From assembly GCA_910585415.1 (NCBI GenBank), contig CAJUDT010000006.1:1-55002 (forward strand): a stretch of DNA of 55,002 nucleotides. The letters are read 5' to 3'. Made by a program: the position numbers and the translations under genes. Below are positions 16,478 through 25,465 of the stretch, one piece after another (position 1 is the stretch's first letter; the number at the start of each line of letters is the position of its first letter). Below the pieces are notes generated by a model. That model had not been told where the DNA came from. It did not search any database and saw nothing but the letters and a program-made list of their open reading frames with translations. Source of the DNA: an uncultured Flavonifractor sp. (GTDB taxonomy: Bacteria; Bacillota; Clostridia; Oscillospirales; Oscillospiraceae).

Positions 16478-16963
16478 TTAGATAATCAGTTCTTGCCGTC
16501 CATAGCTGCGCACACAGCCCAGACCGCTGCCCACGTCAAAGAGCAGGGTACGGGCCACGCCGCCGCCCACATCCTCCTTCAGCAGGCGGATGCCCTCCTT
16601 CCGCAGAACCATGCGGACGCTCTCAATATTGCGCTGTCCAATGCTGCCCAGGGAGCCGCCGTTTTCCTCAAACATCTTCGCCCCACCGGCAATCTTCGCG
16701 GTAATCCGCGACCGGTTGGCCCCCTGCGCCTCCATCTGCTTCAATGTCTCCCGTATGCCGGTGTCGGCATATTTCAGGGGGTTTTTCCGCCCCGTCTCCA
16801 TGTTCAGGGGGAGCATGATATGGACCAGCGCACCTAATTTCACTACCGGGTCGTGCAGACAAATTCCGATACAGGAGCCCAGCGCGTATGTAACCAACAT
16901 TCCTTCGCCTTTTGCCAGCTTCATGTCCGCGATCCCGACCGTTAATTTGTTGCCACTAGCCAT
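16478..16963 (-). CDS. cheD: Chemoreceptor glutamine deamidase CheD
   Basis: A 161-aa enzyme that deamidates selected receptor glutamines and binds CheC. The catalytic Cys lies in YALGSCIGICLHD and the His in GALVHIMLP; a Thr in the ITAKIAGGAKM region completes the usual triad. Length matches the family (about 160 aa). Its ATG overlaps the end of cheC by 8 bases (ATGGCTAG), consistent with translational coupling of the two partner proteins. Confidence 0.96.
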   Translation of the reverse strand: MASGNKLTVGIADMKLAKGEGMLVTYALGSCIGICLHDPVVKLGALVHIMLPLNMETGRKNPLKYADTGIRETLKQMEAQGANRSRITAKIAGGAKMFEENGGSLGSIGQRNIESVRMVLRKEGIRLLKEDVGGGVARTLLFDVGSGLGCVRSYGRQELII

Positions 16964-17582
16964 TACTAACGCCCAGCTTCCTTAATAAAACATTGAGTGA
17001 CCGGATATCCGGTGAGAGCAGCAGCCGGCAGGGAACCTGCCTGTTGTCGCAGACAAAGTTTCCGCCGATGGTCATAATGTAATCGGACTGCCCGCCGTAC
17101 TCCGCCATGGGCACCGCCAGAATCGCCCCCTGCATATCCACCGTGTAGGCGGGCACCGTCAGGTCGATGTTCACATCCGCCAGACCGCTCAGGGCGTTGA
17201 TGAAGGTGGAAATCATGATGTTCCCCACCTCAATCAGAGCGGAGTGCTCCAGCTCCGAGAGCTGCTCATAGTTGGTAATCCCCTTGTCCATCACGCTCTC
17301 CAGGACCAGATTTACAAACTCTATGGGCTGGACCGAGAGCATAATCCCTGAAATCTGGCCGCTGAGGCGCACCAGCACACCGGCGGTAATCTCCTCCGGG
17401 CCGCCAATCCACTCAATGGCCTCGTTATACCCCATGATGCGCACCTCCGGCATGGTGATGCGCACCTGCCGCTTTAACATCTGGGACAGGGCCGTAGCTG
17501 CGTTTCCGGTGCCGATACTCCCAATTTCCCGCAGGGTATCCAGCTCCAAATGGTTCAGCTCGTCATAGCTTTTAATTTCCAT
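16956..17582 (-). CDS. cheC: CheY-P phosphatase CheC
   Basis: A 208-aa cytosolic phosphatase that, with CheD, lowers CheY-P. The CheC/FliY family has two active-site helices of the form D/S-x3-E-x2-N with a Pro 22-23 residues on. The first helix here reads LREIGSIGTGNAATAL, with Ser where Asn is expected. The second, LIEVGNIMISTFINALSGL, keeps Glu, Asn and the following Pro. So only the second site looks fully intact, which fits reports that the second site dominates in B. subtilis CheC. It lies 12 bases after the flhP-like gene. Confidence 0.95.
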   Translation of the reverse strand: MEIKSYDELNHLELDTLREIGSIGTGNAATALSQMLKRQVRITMPEVRIMGYNEAIEWIGGPEEITAGVLVRLSGQISGIMLSVQPIEFVNLVLESVMDKGITNYEQLSELEHSALIEVGNIMISTFINALSGLADVNIDLTVPAYTVDMQGAILAVPMAEYGGQSDYIMTIGGNFVCDNRQVPCRLLLSPDIRSLNVLLRKLGVSNG

Positions 17583-17594
17583 TCTTTCGCTCCC

Positions 17595-18335
17595 TTACCG
17601 CAGGCCGTTGATGACCGTCTCTATTTCGTCGGAGGTCTGAACCACCTTCAAGGCCAGTCCGTAGGCCCGCTGGGCCTCGATTACCTTGGTCAGCTCATCG
17701 CTCAGGTCCGCGTTGGACAGCTCCAGGGCCCCCTGTACCAGCTTTCCGGTGCCAATCCAAAGGTTTCCGTTTTTCTCGATGGGCAGGAAGCGGTTCTCGC
17801 CCAGCTTGGTCATGCCGTCGTAATTGCCATAGTCAAAGATGCCGATGGGGAGGGTTTCCTGAGGATCGTCCACCTCAATGAGGCCCCCCTCCCGGCTGAG
17901 GACGAAGCGCCCGTTGCCGTCGGAGAGGCAGTAGACCTTTTCCAGAATGGGTTCTCCGGCCTCGTCCACCTCGCCGCTGTCCCGCAGGTACTCGGACTTG
18001 GTGAAGGAGCCGTCCCGTGTGTAAGTGACCTCTCCGGTGCCCAGGTCCACCAGGGCAAAGAAGCCGTCCCCCTCAATCATGTAGTCCATGCTCCGCCCGG
18101 TGTCGGCCACGCCGCCGGGGTGGAAGTTGGTGGAGGTCATCTGGACCCGTCCGCCCACACCGGCCAGTACCGGGTCCTCCACCGCCCGCATGTTCTGGTA
18201 CATCAAGGCGCTGAACTGGGCCCGCTCCGCCTTGAAGCCATAGGTGTTGATATTGGCAATGTTGTTGCTGACCACGTTCAGGTGACGGAGGTGCTGCTGG
18301 GCCCCTACCGCACCGGTATAAAAGGATTGGTTCAT
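17595..18335 (-). CDS. flhP: Flagellar rod/hook-basal-body protein (FlgG/FlhP type)
   Basis: A 246-aa axial protein of the FlgE/F/G family. The N terminus MNQSFYTGAVGAQQHLR and the rod signature LNVVSNNIANINTYGFKAERA form half of the helical D0 core. The middle has the family phrase YMIEGDGFFAL, and the C-terminal helix KVIEAQRAYGLALKVVQT completes the core. It is exported by the flagellar type III system and lies outside the membrane in the distal rod. It comes after fliA and the flhO-like gene, an order recalling Bacillus flhO-flhP, which is why I use that name; FlgF or FlgG are the equivalents. Confidence 0.85.
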   Translation of the reverse strand: MNQSFYTGAVGAQQHLRHLNVVSNNIANINTYGFKAERAQFSALMYQNMRAVEDPVLAGVGGRVQMTSTNFHPGGVADTGRSMDYMIEGDGFFALVDLGTGEVTYTRDGSFTKSEYLRDSGEVDEAGEPILEKVYCLSDGNGRFVLSREGGLIEVDDPQETLPIGIFDYGNYDGMTKLGENRFLPIEKNGNLWIGTGKLVQGALELSNADLSDELTKVIEAQRAYGLALKVVQTSDEIETVINGLR

Positions 18336-18356
18336 CTCTCACACACCGCCCTTTCC

Positions 18357-19112
18357 TTACAGCCGGCCCACGTCGTTGGTGGTTTTGGTCATCATGTTGT
18401 CGTACATCTTGGACACCTGGGCGGCGCTCTGGAGGGAGCGCTGACAGGTGAGCAGCTCGGTCATCTGCTGAATCATGTCCACGTTGGCCCGCTCCAGGTA
18501 CTGCCAGTGGACCAGGGGATTTTCGTCCAGCTGGGCGCCCTGGCCGGTGAAGAAGCCCTCGCCCTCGTGCTGGAGCTGGGCCTCGTTGTCCGCGAAGGTG
18601 TAGATGCCCAGGGTGCCCAGCAGGTTGCCGTCGTAGTTGTACATATTGCCGCTCTTGTCCGCGTCGATGCGGTCGGTGTTCAGCCGGATATCCTGCCCGT
18701 CGGCCCCGATGATTCTCCCCTTGCCGGGGTAGCACAGGTAGCCCTCGTTGTCCAGGGTGAAGGTGCCGGAGCGGGTGTAATAGGTCTGCCCGTCGTCCCC
18801 CCGGATGGCGAAGAAGCCCGCCCCCTCAATGGCGAAATCCAGGGTGATGTTGGTGGGCTCGGGAAGGCCCTGGCTGTAGTCGGTATAGATTTGACTGGTG
18901 GCCCGGATGTAGGCGTAGGGACCGCCAATCTCCTGATAGCTCTTGTCCTTGGTGCCCGCCCAACTGAGCATGACCTCGTCAAAGGTGGTGGCCGTATAGC
19001 GGCTCTGCTTGAAGCCCGAGGTGGAGACGTTGGTCAGGTTGTTGCCCACCACGTCCAGATTGCGCTGCTGGGTGAGCATACCAGAGGTCAGATTGTAGAA
19101 CCCTCGAAACAT
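18357..19112 (-). CDS. flhO: Flagellar rod/hook-basal-body protein (FlgF/FlhO type)
   Basis: A 251-aa axial protein of the same family as its downstream neighbour. The rod signature is LDVVGNNLTNVSTSGFKQSR, and the mid-domain phrase is FAIEGAGFFAI. The C-terminal helix (MIQQMTELLTCQRSLQSAAQ) resembles the FlgF/FlgG coiled-coil core. No signal peptide is present, as expected for export by the flagellar apparatus. It begins 4 bases after the fliA stop codon, so the two are tightly coupled. FlgF and FlgG cannot be cleanly separated by eye. Confidence 0.85.
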   Translation of the reverse strand: MFRGFYNLTSGMLTQQRNLDVVGNNLTNVSTSGFKQSRYTATTFDEVMLSWAGTKDKSYQEIGGPYAYIRATSQIYTDYSQGLPEPTNITLDFAIEGAGFFAIRGDDGQTYYTRSGTFTLDNEGYLCYPGKGRIIGADGQDIRLNTDRIDADKSGNMYNYDGNLLGTLGIYTFADNEAQLQHEGEGFFTGQGAQLDENPLVHWQYLERANVDMIQQMTELLTCQRSLQSAAQVSKMYDNMMTKTTNDVGRL

Positions 19113-19115
19113 CGC

Positions 19116-19967
19116 TTATCCCTTCTTCCGCTTTTTGGAGTGTTTCGGCACCGGGGTGCCGTTCATATAGCTGGTCATATAGTCCCGCAGTTTTTGGATG
19201 GCCCTGGCGTGAATCTGGGAAATCCGCGGCTCGCTGACCTCCATCACCTGGGCGATCTCCTTCATGTGGAGATTCTTTTCATAATAGAGCGACAGGACAA
19301 TCTGCTCGTTCTTCTGGAGGGTCTGAATGGCCGCCGCCAGGGTCTGCTGGAGCTCCTGGTCCTGGAGGGCGCTCTCCGGCTGGCTCCGGGCGTCCTCGCT
19401 GGCCACCTCGAAGCGGTAGCCCTCCGGGTCCCGGGAGTCCATCAGGGCGTCCAGGGAGAGGGTATTGTCCAGGGCCACCCTGGCCGCGTCCTTCTGGTAT
19501 TTCTCCACACTGATGCCCAGCCGCTGGGCCACCTCCCCATCGCTGGGGAACCGCCCCAGCTCATTGGAGAGCTCGGACACCGCCTGGTCGATCTCCTTGG
19601 CCCGCTGGCGCACATTCCGCGGCAGCCAATCCTGCTTCCGGGCCAGGTCAATGACCATGCCCCGAATGCGCTTGGAGACGTAGGTTTCAAACCGGATGCC
19701 CTTTTCCGGGTCAAACTTGTCAATGCAGCTCAGGAGGGTGAGAATCCCCTCGTTGACGATGTCCCCCACCTGGGCAAAGCTGCTGTACACCCCCCGAATC
19801 TGGAGGGCGGCGCTTTTGATGAGCCCCTCGTAGCGCAGAACCAGGGGCCATTTCAAGCTCTCATCCCCCGTGCGCTTGTACAGGTCCAGCAGCGCCGGAG
19901 TCTCCATGGCCTCGATTTCCTCTGGGGTATAACCCCCCGTCTCCCGTGCGGCGGAATCGCGGCTCAT
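19116..19967 (-). CDS. fliA: Flagellar RNA polymerase sigma-28 factor FliA (SigD)
   Basis: A 283-aa sigma-70-family factor for late flagellar and chemotaxis genes. Region 2 includes VGDIVNEGILTLLSCIDKFD and FETYVSKRIRGMVIDLAR; the next segment WLPRNVRQRAKEID is typical of FliA/SigD. Region 4 ends with LHMKEIAQVMEVSEPRISQI, the helix-turn-helix for the -35. Its ATG overlaps the flhA stop as ATGA. Bacillus and Clostridium normally have flhF and flhG between flhA and the sigma gene; here they are absent. Matching promoters lie before fliD and cheA. No anti-sigma flgM is in the window. Confidence 0.95.
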   Translation of the reverse strand: MSRDSAARETGGYTPEEIEAMETPALLDLYKRTGDESLKWPLVLRYEGLIKSAALQIRGVYSSFAQVGDIVNEGILTLLSCIDKFDPEKGIRFETYVSKRIRGMVIDLARKQDWLPRNVRQRAKEIDQAVSELSNELGRFPSDGEVAQRLGISVEKYQKDAARVALDNTLSLDALMDSRDPEGYRFEVASEDARSQPESALQDQELQQTLAAAIQTLQKNEQIVLSLYYEKNLHMKEIAQVMEVSEPRISQIHARAIQKLRDYMTSYMNGTPVPKHSKKRKKG

Positions 19968-22069
19968 ATGCCCACCGCCTTCCGCGGCGCGGGCAGGTCG
20001 GCCGTGATATTGCCCAGAGCCTGAATCTGGACGCTGCTGGTAATCTCGTTAAAGGAGAGGACGTACACATTGGGATAAAACTGCGTAATCATCTTGCTGA
20101 AGTAGCCGCGAATCACCTGACTGACCAGGATCACCGGCGTCTGAGCCAGGTCGCTGAATTTTTTCAGGTGCTCGGACATCTGGGTAATGATACTCTGCAT
20201 CAAGTCGGGCCCCATCGCCAGATAAACCCCCTGCTCGTTGCGGGTGAGGGAGGAAATAATCTTCTTCTCCATTTCCGCGTCCAGAGTGACCACGCGGAGC
20301 TGTCCATCCTCGCAGAACCGGCGGGTGATGGTGCGGCTGAGGGCGCCGCGAATCTGCTCGATGGTCATATCCACATCCCGGCCCTGGGTGAGGGAATCCA
20401 CCGCCGTCTCCAGAATCACCGACAGGTCCTTGATGGGCACCCCCTCCTGAAGGAGGGAGCGCAAAATCTTCTCCAGGGTGGCGTATGGGATGACGGCGGG
20501 TACGGCTTCCTCCACCAGCTCGGGGGCGGTGCGCTTGAGGTTCTCCACCAGCTGAATGGTCTCCGCCCGGTCCAAGAGCTCGTAGGCGTGCTTCTTCACC
20601 ACCTCCGACAGGTGGGTCAGCATGACGGAGAGGGGGTCAATGACGTTGTATCCGTAGATTTCCGCCATCTCCTTGTGCTCCGGCAGAATCCACCGGGAGG
20701 GAATGCCGTAGGCGGGCTCGATGGTCTCGATGCCCTCGATTTCTCCCAGGGGATTGGGGGGCTCCAGGGCCAGGTAGTAGTCCACCAGAATCTCGCCCCG
20801 GGCCACTTCCTCCCCGCGGATGCGCACCACATATTGGTTGGTGCCCAGGGCGGAGGAATCGTGCATGTGAATGGAGGGGAACACGAAGCCCATATCCTGG
20901 GCGTACTGCCGGCGGAAAATGACCACCCGGCTGATGAGCTTGCCGCCGTGGGTTTCGTCCACCATAGGAATCAGGCTGTAGCCGAACTCCATCTCAATGG
21001 GCTCCACCGCCAGCAGGGAGTAAACATTGCTGATGTCTTTGTAGTAGTCGCTCTCGCTGGGAGCCGCAAGCTCCGGGGGAGCGGCCGCCTCGGCCCCCTC
21101 CTCCACAGCGGCCGCGGCGGCCGCCTGCTCCCGCTTGAACCGCTGGCCCAGCAGCACGCCGCCGGCCACCAGGGCCAGACCGCCGGCCATCAGGGGAACT
21201 CTGGGCGTGTTGGGAACCAGGGCCAGGATAATCAAAATTACGCCTGTCGCCGTAATCGCCCGGGGCTGGGCCAGGAACTGGCCAATCACGTCCTTGTTGA
21301 GGCTTCCCTCGGACACGGAGCGGGTGACAATCATGCCCGTAGCGGTGGAAATCATCAGGGAGGGAATCTGAGAAACCAGACCGTCGCCGATGGTGACGAT
21401 TACGGATTCCTGCAAGACGGTCGTAAATTCGCCGCCGTCCACCACCATACGGAGAATCAGACAGCCGACCACGTTAATCAAGGTAATGATAATGGACATG
21501 GTGGCGTCGCCCTTGACAATCTTGGTAGCGCCGTCCATTGCTCCGTAGAAGTCGGCCTCTTTTTGAATCTTTTCCCGGCGCACGCGGGCCTGCTGCTCGT
21601 CAATGAGTCCGGAGGACAGGTCTGCGTCAATGGCCATCTGCTTGCCGGGCATGGCGTCCAGGGTGAAGCGCGCGGCCACCTCGGACACGCGCTCGGCGCC
21701 CTTGGTGATAACGATCATCTGTACCAGGACGATAATCAGGAAGATGACCGCGCCCACCACCACGTTGCCGCCGGTGACCAGCTGGCCGAACCGGTCAATG
21801 ACCTCTCCGGCATAGCCCTCCTGAAGGATGTGCCGGGTGGTGGATACGTTCAGTCCCAGCCGGTACAGGGTGGTAATCAACAGCAGGGACGGATAGATGG
21901 AAAACTCCAGCGCGTCCTTGATGTTCATGGTAATCATCAGGATCATGACGGAGAGCCCAATGTTCAGCACCAGCAGAAAATCCAAAATCCACGGAGGCAG
22001 CGGTATCACCAGGAACAGGACAATGACGACCACGGCCAGCGATATGATGTTGTCAAAAATGCGTCGCAT
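19964..22069 (-). CDS. flhA: Flagellar export gate protein FlhA
   Basis: A 701-aa core component of the flagellar type III export gate. Residues 1-310 hold about eight membrane segments, starting IISLAVVVIVLFLVIPL, with the FHIPEP-type signature RFTLDAMPGKQMAIDADL. The rest is the cytoplasmic ring domain that receives chaperone-substrate complexes. A basic and Ala-rich linker (AAAAAVEEGAEAAAPPEL, about residues 315-335) joins them. Length fits the family (about 680-700). It lies 118 bases after flhB and overlaps fliA by 4 bases. Confidence 0.97.
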   Translation of the reverse strand: MRRIFDNIISLAVVVIVLFLVIPLPPWILDFLLVLNIGLSVMILMITMNIKDALEFSIYPSLLLITTLYRLGLNVSTTRHILQEGYAGEVIDRFGQLVTGGNVVVGAVIFLIIVLVQMIVITKGAERVSEVAARFTLDAMPGKQMAIDADLSSGLIDEQQARVRREKIQKEADFYGAMDGATKIVKGDATMSIIITLINVVGCLILRMVVDGGEFTTVLQESVIVTIGDGLVSQIPSLMISTATGMIVTRSVSEGSLNKDVIGQFLAQPRAITATGVILIILALVPNTPRVPLMAGGLALVAGGVLLGQRFKREQAAAAAAVEEGAEAAAPPELAAPSESDYYKDISNVYSLLAVEPIEMEFGYSLIPMVDETHGGKLISRVVIFRRQYAQDMGFVFPSIHMHDSSALGTNQYVVRIRGEEVARGEILVDYYLALEPPNPLGEIEGIETIEPAYGIPSRWILPEHKEMAEIYGYNVIDPLSVMLTHLSEVVKKHAYELLDRAETIQLVENLKRTAPELVEEAVPAVIPYATLEKILRSLLQEGVPIKDLSVILETAVDSLTQGRDVDMTIEQIRGALSRTITRRFCEDGQLRVVTLDAEMEKKIISSLTRNEQGVYLAMGPDLMQSIITQMSEHLKKFSDLAQTPVILVSQVIRGYFSKMITQFYPNVYVLSFNEITSSVQIQALGNITADLPAPRKAVGI

Positions 22070-22187
22070 AAGCCGCCGTCACCTCCTGGCGCTGATTTGT
22101 ACCGGCCCTTGCCCCGGCACCAGGCTCCGTTCTTGAGAAACGCGCTCTCCCAAACGCCGCCGGAGGGCGGCCTTCCAGGCGGGCACG

Positions 22188-23258
22188 CTAGGGTTGAATC
22201 CGTTTGTCCTTATTGAGCTTGAAGACGTATACAAGCACCTCCGCCACTGCGTTGTAGAGGTTGGGGGGAATCTCCCGGTTGAGCTCCGCCTCGGCATAGA
22301 GGGCCCGGGCCAGCGGGACATTTTCCATAACGGCCACATGGTTGGCCTCGGCAATCTCCACAATCCTCTGGGCCAGGGAGTCCTGACCCTTGGCCAGGAC
22401 AATGGGGGCGTTATCCCGCTCCGGCTGGTAGCGCAGCGCCACGGCAAAGTGGGTGGGGTTTCGGATGACCACATCCGCGCCGGGGACCTGCTGCATCATG
22501 CGCCGCTGGGCCCGCTCCCGCTGAATCTGCTTGATTTTCCCCTTTACCTTGGGGTCGCCTTCCATTTGCTTGTATTCTTCCTTGACCTCCTGCTTGGTCA
22601 TCTTCATCTGCCGCTCATAGTCCCACTTCTGGTACAGGAAATCCGCACCCGCCAGGGCCACAAAGGCCACGGCTATGCGCATAACCATACCCGCCGCGTA
22701 CTCCACCAGATGAAGGGATGAGGTGTCCAGGTCGGTGTAGAGGTACTTGGAGCTCTCCAAAAACATATCCTGAATGCTGAAATAGATAATCGCCATCAGC
22801 AGGATAATTTTCAAAATCCCCTTTACGGCCTCCACAACGCTCTTGAGAGAAAAGAGCCGCTTAAATCCCTTGAGGGGACTGAGCTTACTGAGCTTGGGCT
22901 TCAAGGGCTCCGTGGCAATGAGGAACCGGGTCTGGGCAAAGGTGGCCGCCACGGCACAGCCCAGGGTCACAAGGAGCACCGGACCCGCCGTTTTCATCAC
23001 CACCAGAATGCACTGAACCACCAGCTCATTGAGATACTGCATCAAATCGCCGCCGGAGTCGCTGCTCATTTCCAGGCAGTAGGTCATAAAGCCCCCCAGC
23101 TCACGGGAAAAAGTGGGAAGCGTGAGCCAAAGCACCGAGAAGGAACCAATCAGGGTCGCCACCGAGACGGCGTCCCGGCTCATGAATACGTTACCCTTTT
23201 TCCGTTCGTCGTTTCGCTTTTTTGGGGTTGCTTTTTCGGTTTTCTCGCCCTCTGGCAC
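22188..23258 (-). CDS. flhB: Flagellar export switch protein FlhB
   Basis: A 356-aa membrane protein of the export gate that switches specificity from rod/hook to filament substrates. It has an N-terminal basic start (EKTEKATPKKRNDERKKG), about four membrane segments, and a cytoplasmic domain with the self-cleavage motif NPTH (in IRNPTHFAVALRY, about residues 267-270). The start is a GTG at 23258 after a G-rich ribosome site; a nearby ATG at 23266 is out of frame. A second, membrane-free copy of its C-terminal domain is encoded at 51503-51859. Confidence 0.96.
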   Translation of the reverse strand: MPEGEKTEKATPKKRNDERKKGNVFMSRDAVSVATLIGSFSVLWLTLPTFSRELGGFMTYCLEMSSDSGGDLMQYLNELVVQCILVVMKTAGPVLLVTLGCAVAATFAQTRFLIATEPLKPKLSKLSPLKGFKRLFSLKSVVEAVKGILKIILLMAIIYFSIQDMFLESSKYLYTDLDTSSLHLVEYAAGMVMRIAVAFVALAGADFLYQKWDYERQMKMTKQEVKEEYKQMEGDPKVKGKIKQIQRERAQRRMMQQVPGADVVIRNPTHFAVALRYQPERDNAPIVLAKGQDSLAQRIVEIAEANHVAVMENVPLARALYAEAELNREIPPNLYNAVAEVLVYVFKLNKDKRIQP

Positions 23259-23318
23259 CGGTCCATCCCCCCTCGGGTCCGCGCCCCGGGGGGTGCGTTC
23301 AGGCTGTCCCGCCTAAGC

Positions 23319-24089
23319 TCAGGCAGGTGCGCTCAGTTGCAGCAAATCGCTGAGGGTGTCAAGCATATTCTGCTCTGCCGTCAGCAGGAACTCGCTGAAG
23401 GGCGCCGTCAGCAGCAGCAGCAGCAGCAATCCAATGATAACCTTCAGCTCGATGTTGATGGAAAAGACGTTAATCTGGGGAATGACCTTCATCAGAATCC
23501 CCATACCCATTTGGGCAATGAGCTCCGCCGCCAGAATGGGCATACACATCTTGACCCCCAGAATGGTACACTCCACAAAAATCGCCAGCATGGCGTTGAG
23601 GGGGGCCTCTCCGAACACCGCCTGCCCATAGGGGACCACGGCGTTGGAGGTCAGGAAGATGCGCAGCATGGTATGATGCCCGTTGCCCACGAAAAACAGC
23701 AGAGTCATCAAGGTGTTGAGCACCACGCCGGTGGCCGACATGTTGGCCTGGGAACCGGCGTCGTAAATCTGATTCATAGTCATGCCCATCTGCAAGTCAA
23801 TGATGCTTCCGGCAGACTGTGGAATATAAAAGAAAAAGTTGACCGCCATCCCCAGCAGAAAGCCCAACCCCAGCTCCAGCAAAAGCCCGGCCATCAGCGC
23901 GGGGATGTTTTTCGGAATGGGGATACCTCCCGGCGCGAGGGACATGGCGAACACCGAGAAGGCCAGAATGAAGCCGCTGCGGAACAGGCCCGGAATGGTG
24001 CGGCGGCCCAAGATAGGGTTAAAGAGGATAAAGCCGCTCATCCGCATGGTGATGAAGAGGAACAGTGTCAGCTGTGTCCAATCAATCAT
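23319..24089 (-). CDS. fliR: Flagellar export gate protein FliR
   Basis: A 256-aa integral membrane protein of the FliP5-FliQ4-FliR1 export gate. It has about six hydrophobic segments, among them LTLFLFITMRMSGFILFNP, VFAMSLAPGG and VIIGLLLLLLLTAPFSEFLL, and the conserved FNPILGRRTIP near the start. Length matches the family (about 255-260). It lies 13 bases downstream of fliQ, in the conserved order fliP-fliQ-fliR-flhB. Confidence 0.95.
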   Translation of the reverse strand: MIDWTQLTLFLFITMRMSGFILFNPILGRRTIPGLFRSGFILAFSVFAMSLAPGGIPIPKNIPALMAGLLLELGLGFLLGMAVNFFFYIPQSAGSIIDLQMGMTMNQIYDAGSQANMSATGVVLNTLMTLLFFVGNGHHTMLRIFLTSNAVVPYGQAVFGEAPLNAMLAIFVECTILGVKMCMPILAAELIAQMGMGILMKVIPQINVFSINIELKVIIGLLLLLLLTAPFSEFLLTAEQNMLDTLSDLLQLSAPA

Positions 24090-24101
24090 ACCGCTCTACC
24101 T

Positions 24102-24365
24102 CTAGTAGGTGGCAATCAGCGCGAACACCTGATAGGTGTAATCCTGGAGGGTTTCCATCATCCAGCCGCCCCCTATCAGCAGCACCGTCACCACCACCAC
24201 CAGCTTCAGCATGAAGTTAATGCTCTGCTCGTGAATCTGGGTGACCGCCTGAAAGATAGCCACCACCACGCCCACAATCATACTCAGAATCAGCAGGGGG
24301 GATGCCAGCTTGATGGCCACGCCCACGGCCTCCCGCACCAGATCCATTACCGCCGCAAGGTCCAT
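24102..24365 (-). CDS. fliQ: Flagellar export gate protein FliQ
   Basis: An 87-aa protein with two membrane helices: AIKLASPLLILSMIVGVVVAIFQ, and a second near MLKLVVVVTVLLIGGGWMM. Between them is TQIHEQSINFMLK, matching the family's conserved TQI-E-TL-F-PK turn. Four FliQ copies are built into the gate with FliP and FliR. It lies 45 bases downstream of fliP. Confidence 0.95.
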   Translation of the reverse strand: MDLAAVMDLVREAVGVAIKLASPLLILSMIVGVVVAIFQAVTQIHEQSINFMLKLVVVVTVLLIGGGWMMETLQDYTYQVFALIATY

Positions 24366-24410
24366 GTGTGTCTCCTTTTGTTACAGTGTCGCCCGCCGTC
24401 CCCCTGGGCG

Positions 24411-25088
24411 CTATGGCAGTCCCAAGCCGACCCCCCGCACCAGAGCGGCAAAGAGCATCTCCCAGCCGTTGACCGAGATGAAGAGCAGCAGCTTAAAGGG
24501 GGTGGAAATCATTGCCGGGGGCAGCATAATCATACCCATGGACATGAGGGTGGAGGCCACCACAATGTCGATCAGCACGAAGGGGATATAGAGCAGAAAG
24601 CCAATCAGGAAGGCCTCCTTCAGCTCACTGGTCATGAACGAGGGCACCACGATATGCAGCGGCAGGTCTACAGAGGCCTCCCCCAAGGGGGTCTCCATCC
24701 CGGCCAAGTCGCAGTACAGTCCCAGAGCGCCCTCGTCGGTATTGTCCAGCATGAAGCGCTTGAGGGGCACCACCGCCCGGTCCAGGAACTCTTCCTCGCT
24801 GATTTCTTCCTCCTGGTAGGGCTCCAGGGCCTGGGTGTTGATCTGTTGAAACACCGGCTGCATGGTCAGCAGGGTCAGGAAAATGGCCAGACCCACCAGG
24901 ACCATATTGGGCGGATTCTGCTGGGTGCCCATGGCCGTGCGCAGAAAGGACAGGGAAATGACGTACTTGGCAAAGGACGTCATCATCACCGCCAGGGAGG
25001 GCAGCAGGGTAATCATGGTGGTCAGGAACAGGATTTGAAGCACCTGCACACTGTCGCCATTGATATTAATCAAACCTTCTGTGGGCAT
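24411..25088 (-). CDS. fliP: Flagellar export gate protein FliP
   Basis: A 225-aa gate protein. It shows the family motifs SLAVMMTSFAKYVISLSFLR, GTQQNPPN and VVPSFMTSELKEAFLIGF, and membrane segments near residues 20-40, 60-80, 170-190 and 200-220. Many FliP proteins start with a cleaved signal peptide; here only a short MPTEGLININGDS leads into the first helix, so it probably has none. It lies 6 bases after fliO. Confidence 0.96.
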   Translation of the reverse strand: MPTEGLININGDSVQVLQILFLTTMITLLPSLAVMMTSFAKYVISLSFLRTAMGTQQNPPNMVLVGLAIFLTLLTMQPVFQQINTQALEPYQEEEISEEEFLDRAVVPLKRFMLDNTDEGALGLYCDLAGMETPLGEASVDLPLHIVVPSFMTSELKEAFLIGFLLYIPFVLIDIVVASTLMSMGMIMLPPAMISTPFKLLLFISVNGWEMLFAALVRGVGLGLP

Positions 25089-25094
25089 CCCTGC

Positions 25095-25460
25095 TCACCT
25101 CCGCCTCTTCTGTTGGAGCACGGTCCGCAGCGCTTCTCCAAAGCTGGGCGGCGCGGGCTGTTCTGGAGCCGTCGTCCAGGCCTCGGCCTCCTCCCGGGTG
25201 TACTCCGCCAGATTGGAAATGGCCCCGGCTGTGACCCCCAAAAGAAAGAACCGCTCCCCTGCCTGTACCAAAAGCACCATCTGGTCCCGGCCCAGATTCA
25301 AACGGGCCAGCACCCGAAAGCGCTCACCCCCGCCGGACATACCCAGTCCGTTGAACGCGCCCCGCCCCACCACATACTTGGTGAACCAGTAGGCCAGCGC
25401 GATGATAACAACCACACTGAGTATCACCCAGAGCAGGGAGAACCAAGGGTTATCCCACAC
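25095..25460 (-). CDS. fliO: Flagellar export assembly protein FliO
   Basis: A 121-aa protein with one membrane segment (FSLLWVILSVVVIIALAYWF) followed by a cytoplasmic domain with the FliO-type phrases FRVLARLNLGRDQMVLLVQ and RFFLLGV. The tail is basic (LQQKRRR). FliO helps FliP assemble during gate building. It sits between cheY and fliP, as in many Firmicutes. Confidence 0.92.
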   Translation of the reverse strand: MWDNPWFSLLWVILSVVVIIALAYWFTKYVVGRGAFNGLGMSGGGERFRVLARLNLGRDQMVLLVQAGERFFLLGVTAGAISNLAEYTREEAEAWTTAPEQPAPPSFGEALRTVLQQKRRR

Positions 25461-25465
25461 TGGAA

